From assembly GCA_002358975.1 (NCBI GenBank), contig DEPX01000203.1:12795-18498 (forward strand): a DNA stretch of 5,704 nucleotides, written 5' to 3'. This DNA comes from Micrococcaceae bacterium UBA3381. Its GTDB lineage: Bacteria > Actinomycetota > Actinomycetes > Actinomycetales > Micrococcaceae. Positions 5,415 through 5,704 of this stretch are shown piece after piece. How positions within the stretch are numbered: position 1 is the stretch's first letter; each line of letters begins with the position of its first letter. The position numbers and the translations under genes were made by a program. A model generated the notes under the pieces. That model had not been told where the DNA came from and did no database searches. It was given only the letters and a program-made list of their open reading frames with translations.

Positions 5415-5704
5415 GTTTCGTAGAGGTCTTTCATATCGGCTGAAAACGGTACAAAGATGACCGTGGACACCGATACCGTCTCTGCCATCTGCTGGACGGT
5501 ATCCACACCGGCTGCCACCGCATCATCATGGGGCCACCCATAAACACCAGCGGAAATGGTCGGAAAGGCCACTGATGTGGCACCCAGTTCATCAGCAACC
5601 TCCAGCGAGCGCCGATAAGCACTGACCAGCTGGCCACGTCGATCCGTGCTGGCAGAATATACCGGCCCCACGGTGTGTATAACCCATCGGGCCGGCAGGT
5701 TGCC
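5399..5704 (-). CDS. Macrodomain protein (ADP-ribose binding/hydrolase), N-terminus beyond window
   Basis: The frame is open to the right edge; the window holds the last 101 residues and the stop. Macrodomains bind ADP-ribose, and MacroD-type members remove it from proteins or hydrolyse O-acetyl-ADP-ribose. Visible signatures are NLPARWVIHTVGPVY (2-16 of the fragment), the helix YRRSLEVADELGATSVAFPTI (30-50), and the phosphate-binding loop SAGVYGWP (51-58), which corresponds to the common S-T-G-V-Y-G-Y-P form. The end, TVIFVPFSADMKDLYETYL (81-99), is the usual last strand and helix. The first ADP-ribose-binding loop, with the key Asn/Asp residues, lies outside the window, so catalytic competence cannot be judged. 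The gene is convergent with the channel gene and overlaps its end by 16 bases, with no terminator visible between them. Family assignment is secure; the target is unknown. Confidence 0.92.
   Translation of the reverse strand, partial: GNLPARWVIHTVGPVYSASTDRRGQLVSAYRRSLEVADELGATSVAFPTISAGVYGWPHDDAVAAGVDTVQQMAETVSVSTVIFVPFSADMKDLYETYLDR

Overview
The window looks like chromosomal DNA of an actinobacterium (Actinomycetota, possibly a Micrococcales-type lineage). G+C is moderate by eye and not counted. This rests on the style of the HisD, cold-shock and S4 proteins, on GTG start use, on an apparently leaderless hisD promoter, and on the MscS-like channel with a long charged tail. The genus cannot be fixed from sequence alone.

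Layout from left to right. Positions 1-840 (minus) hold the first 280 codons of a secreted, probably lipid-anchored protein that runs off the left edge; two Pro/Ser/Thr-rich stretches flank one compact domain with two cysteines. Its ATG overlaps by 4 bases the stop of a CspA-family cold-shock gene (837-1052, minus), so the two look like one translationally coupled operon. Positions 1053-1330 hold the probable csp promoter and leader and a strong intrinsic terminator (1189-1237) for minus-strand transcription arriving from the next operon. That operon is a flavin reductase-like gene (1705-2238, GTG start) followed 5 bases later by an Hsp15-like S4 RNA-binding gene (1331-1699). The 205-base gap 2239-2443 carries the likely promoter of this pair and a striking palindrome that runs into the hisD stop codon.

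hisD (histidinol dehydrogenase, 2444-3757, minus) is complete, with all expected catalytic and zinc-ligand residues. Divergent from it, and separated by only 58 bases, is an MscS-family mechanosensitive channel (3816-5414, plus) with about five membrane segments and an acidic cytoplasmic tail of about 150 residues. It converges with, and overlaps by 16 bases, a macrodomain gene (5399-5704, minus) whose N-terminal part lies beyond the right edge.

Functionally this is mostly housekeeping: histidine biosynthesis, ribosome or RNA maintenance, cold/RNA chaperoning, osmotic protection and ADP-ribose handling. I see no CRISPR array, transposase, integrase, tRNA, rRNA or phage gene, and no convincing sign of a new multi-gene system. 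The points most worth a second look are the palindrome at the hisD 3' end, the csp-lipoprotein coupling, the unassigned cysteine-bearing domain of the exported protein and the long tail of the channel.
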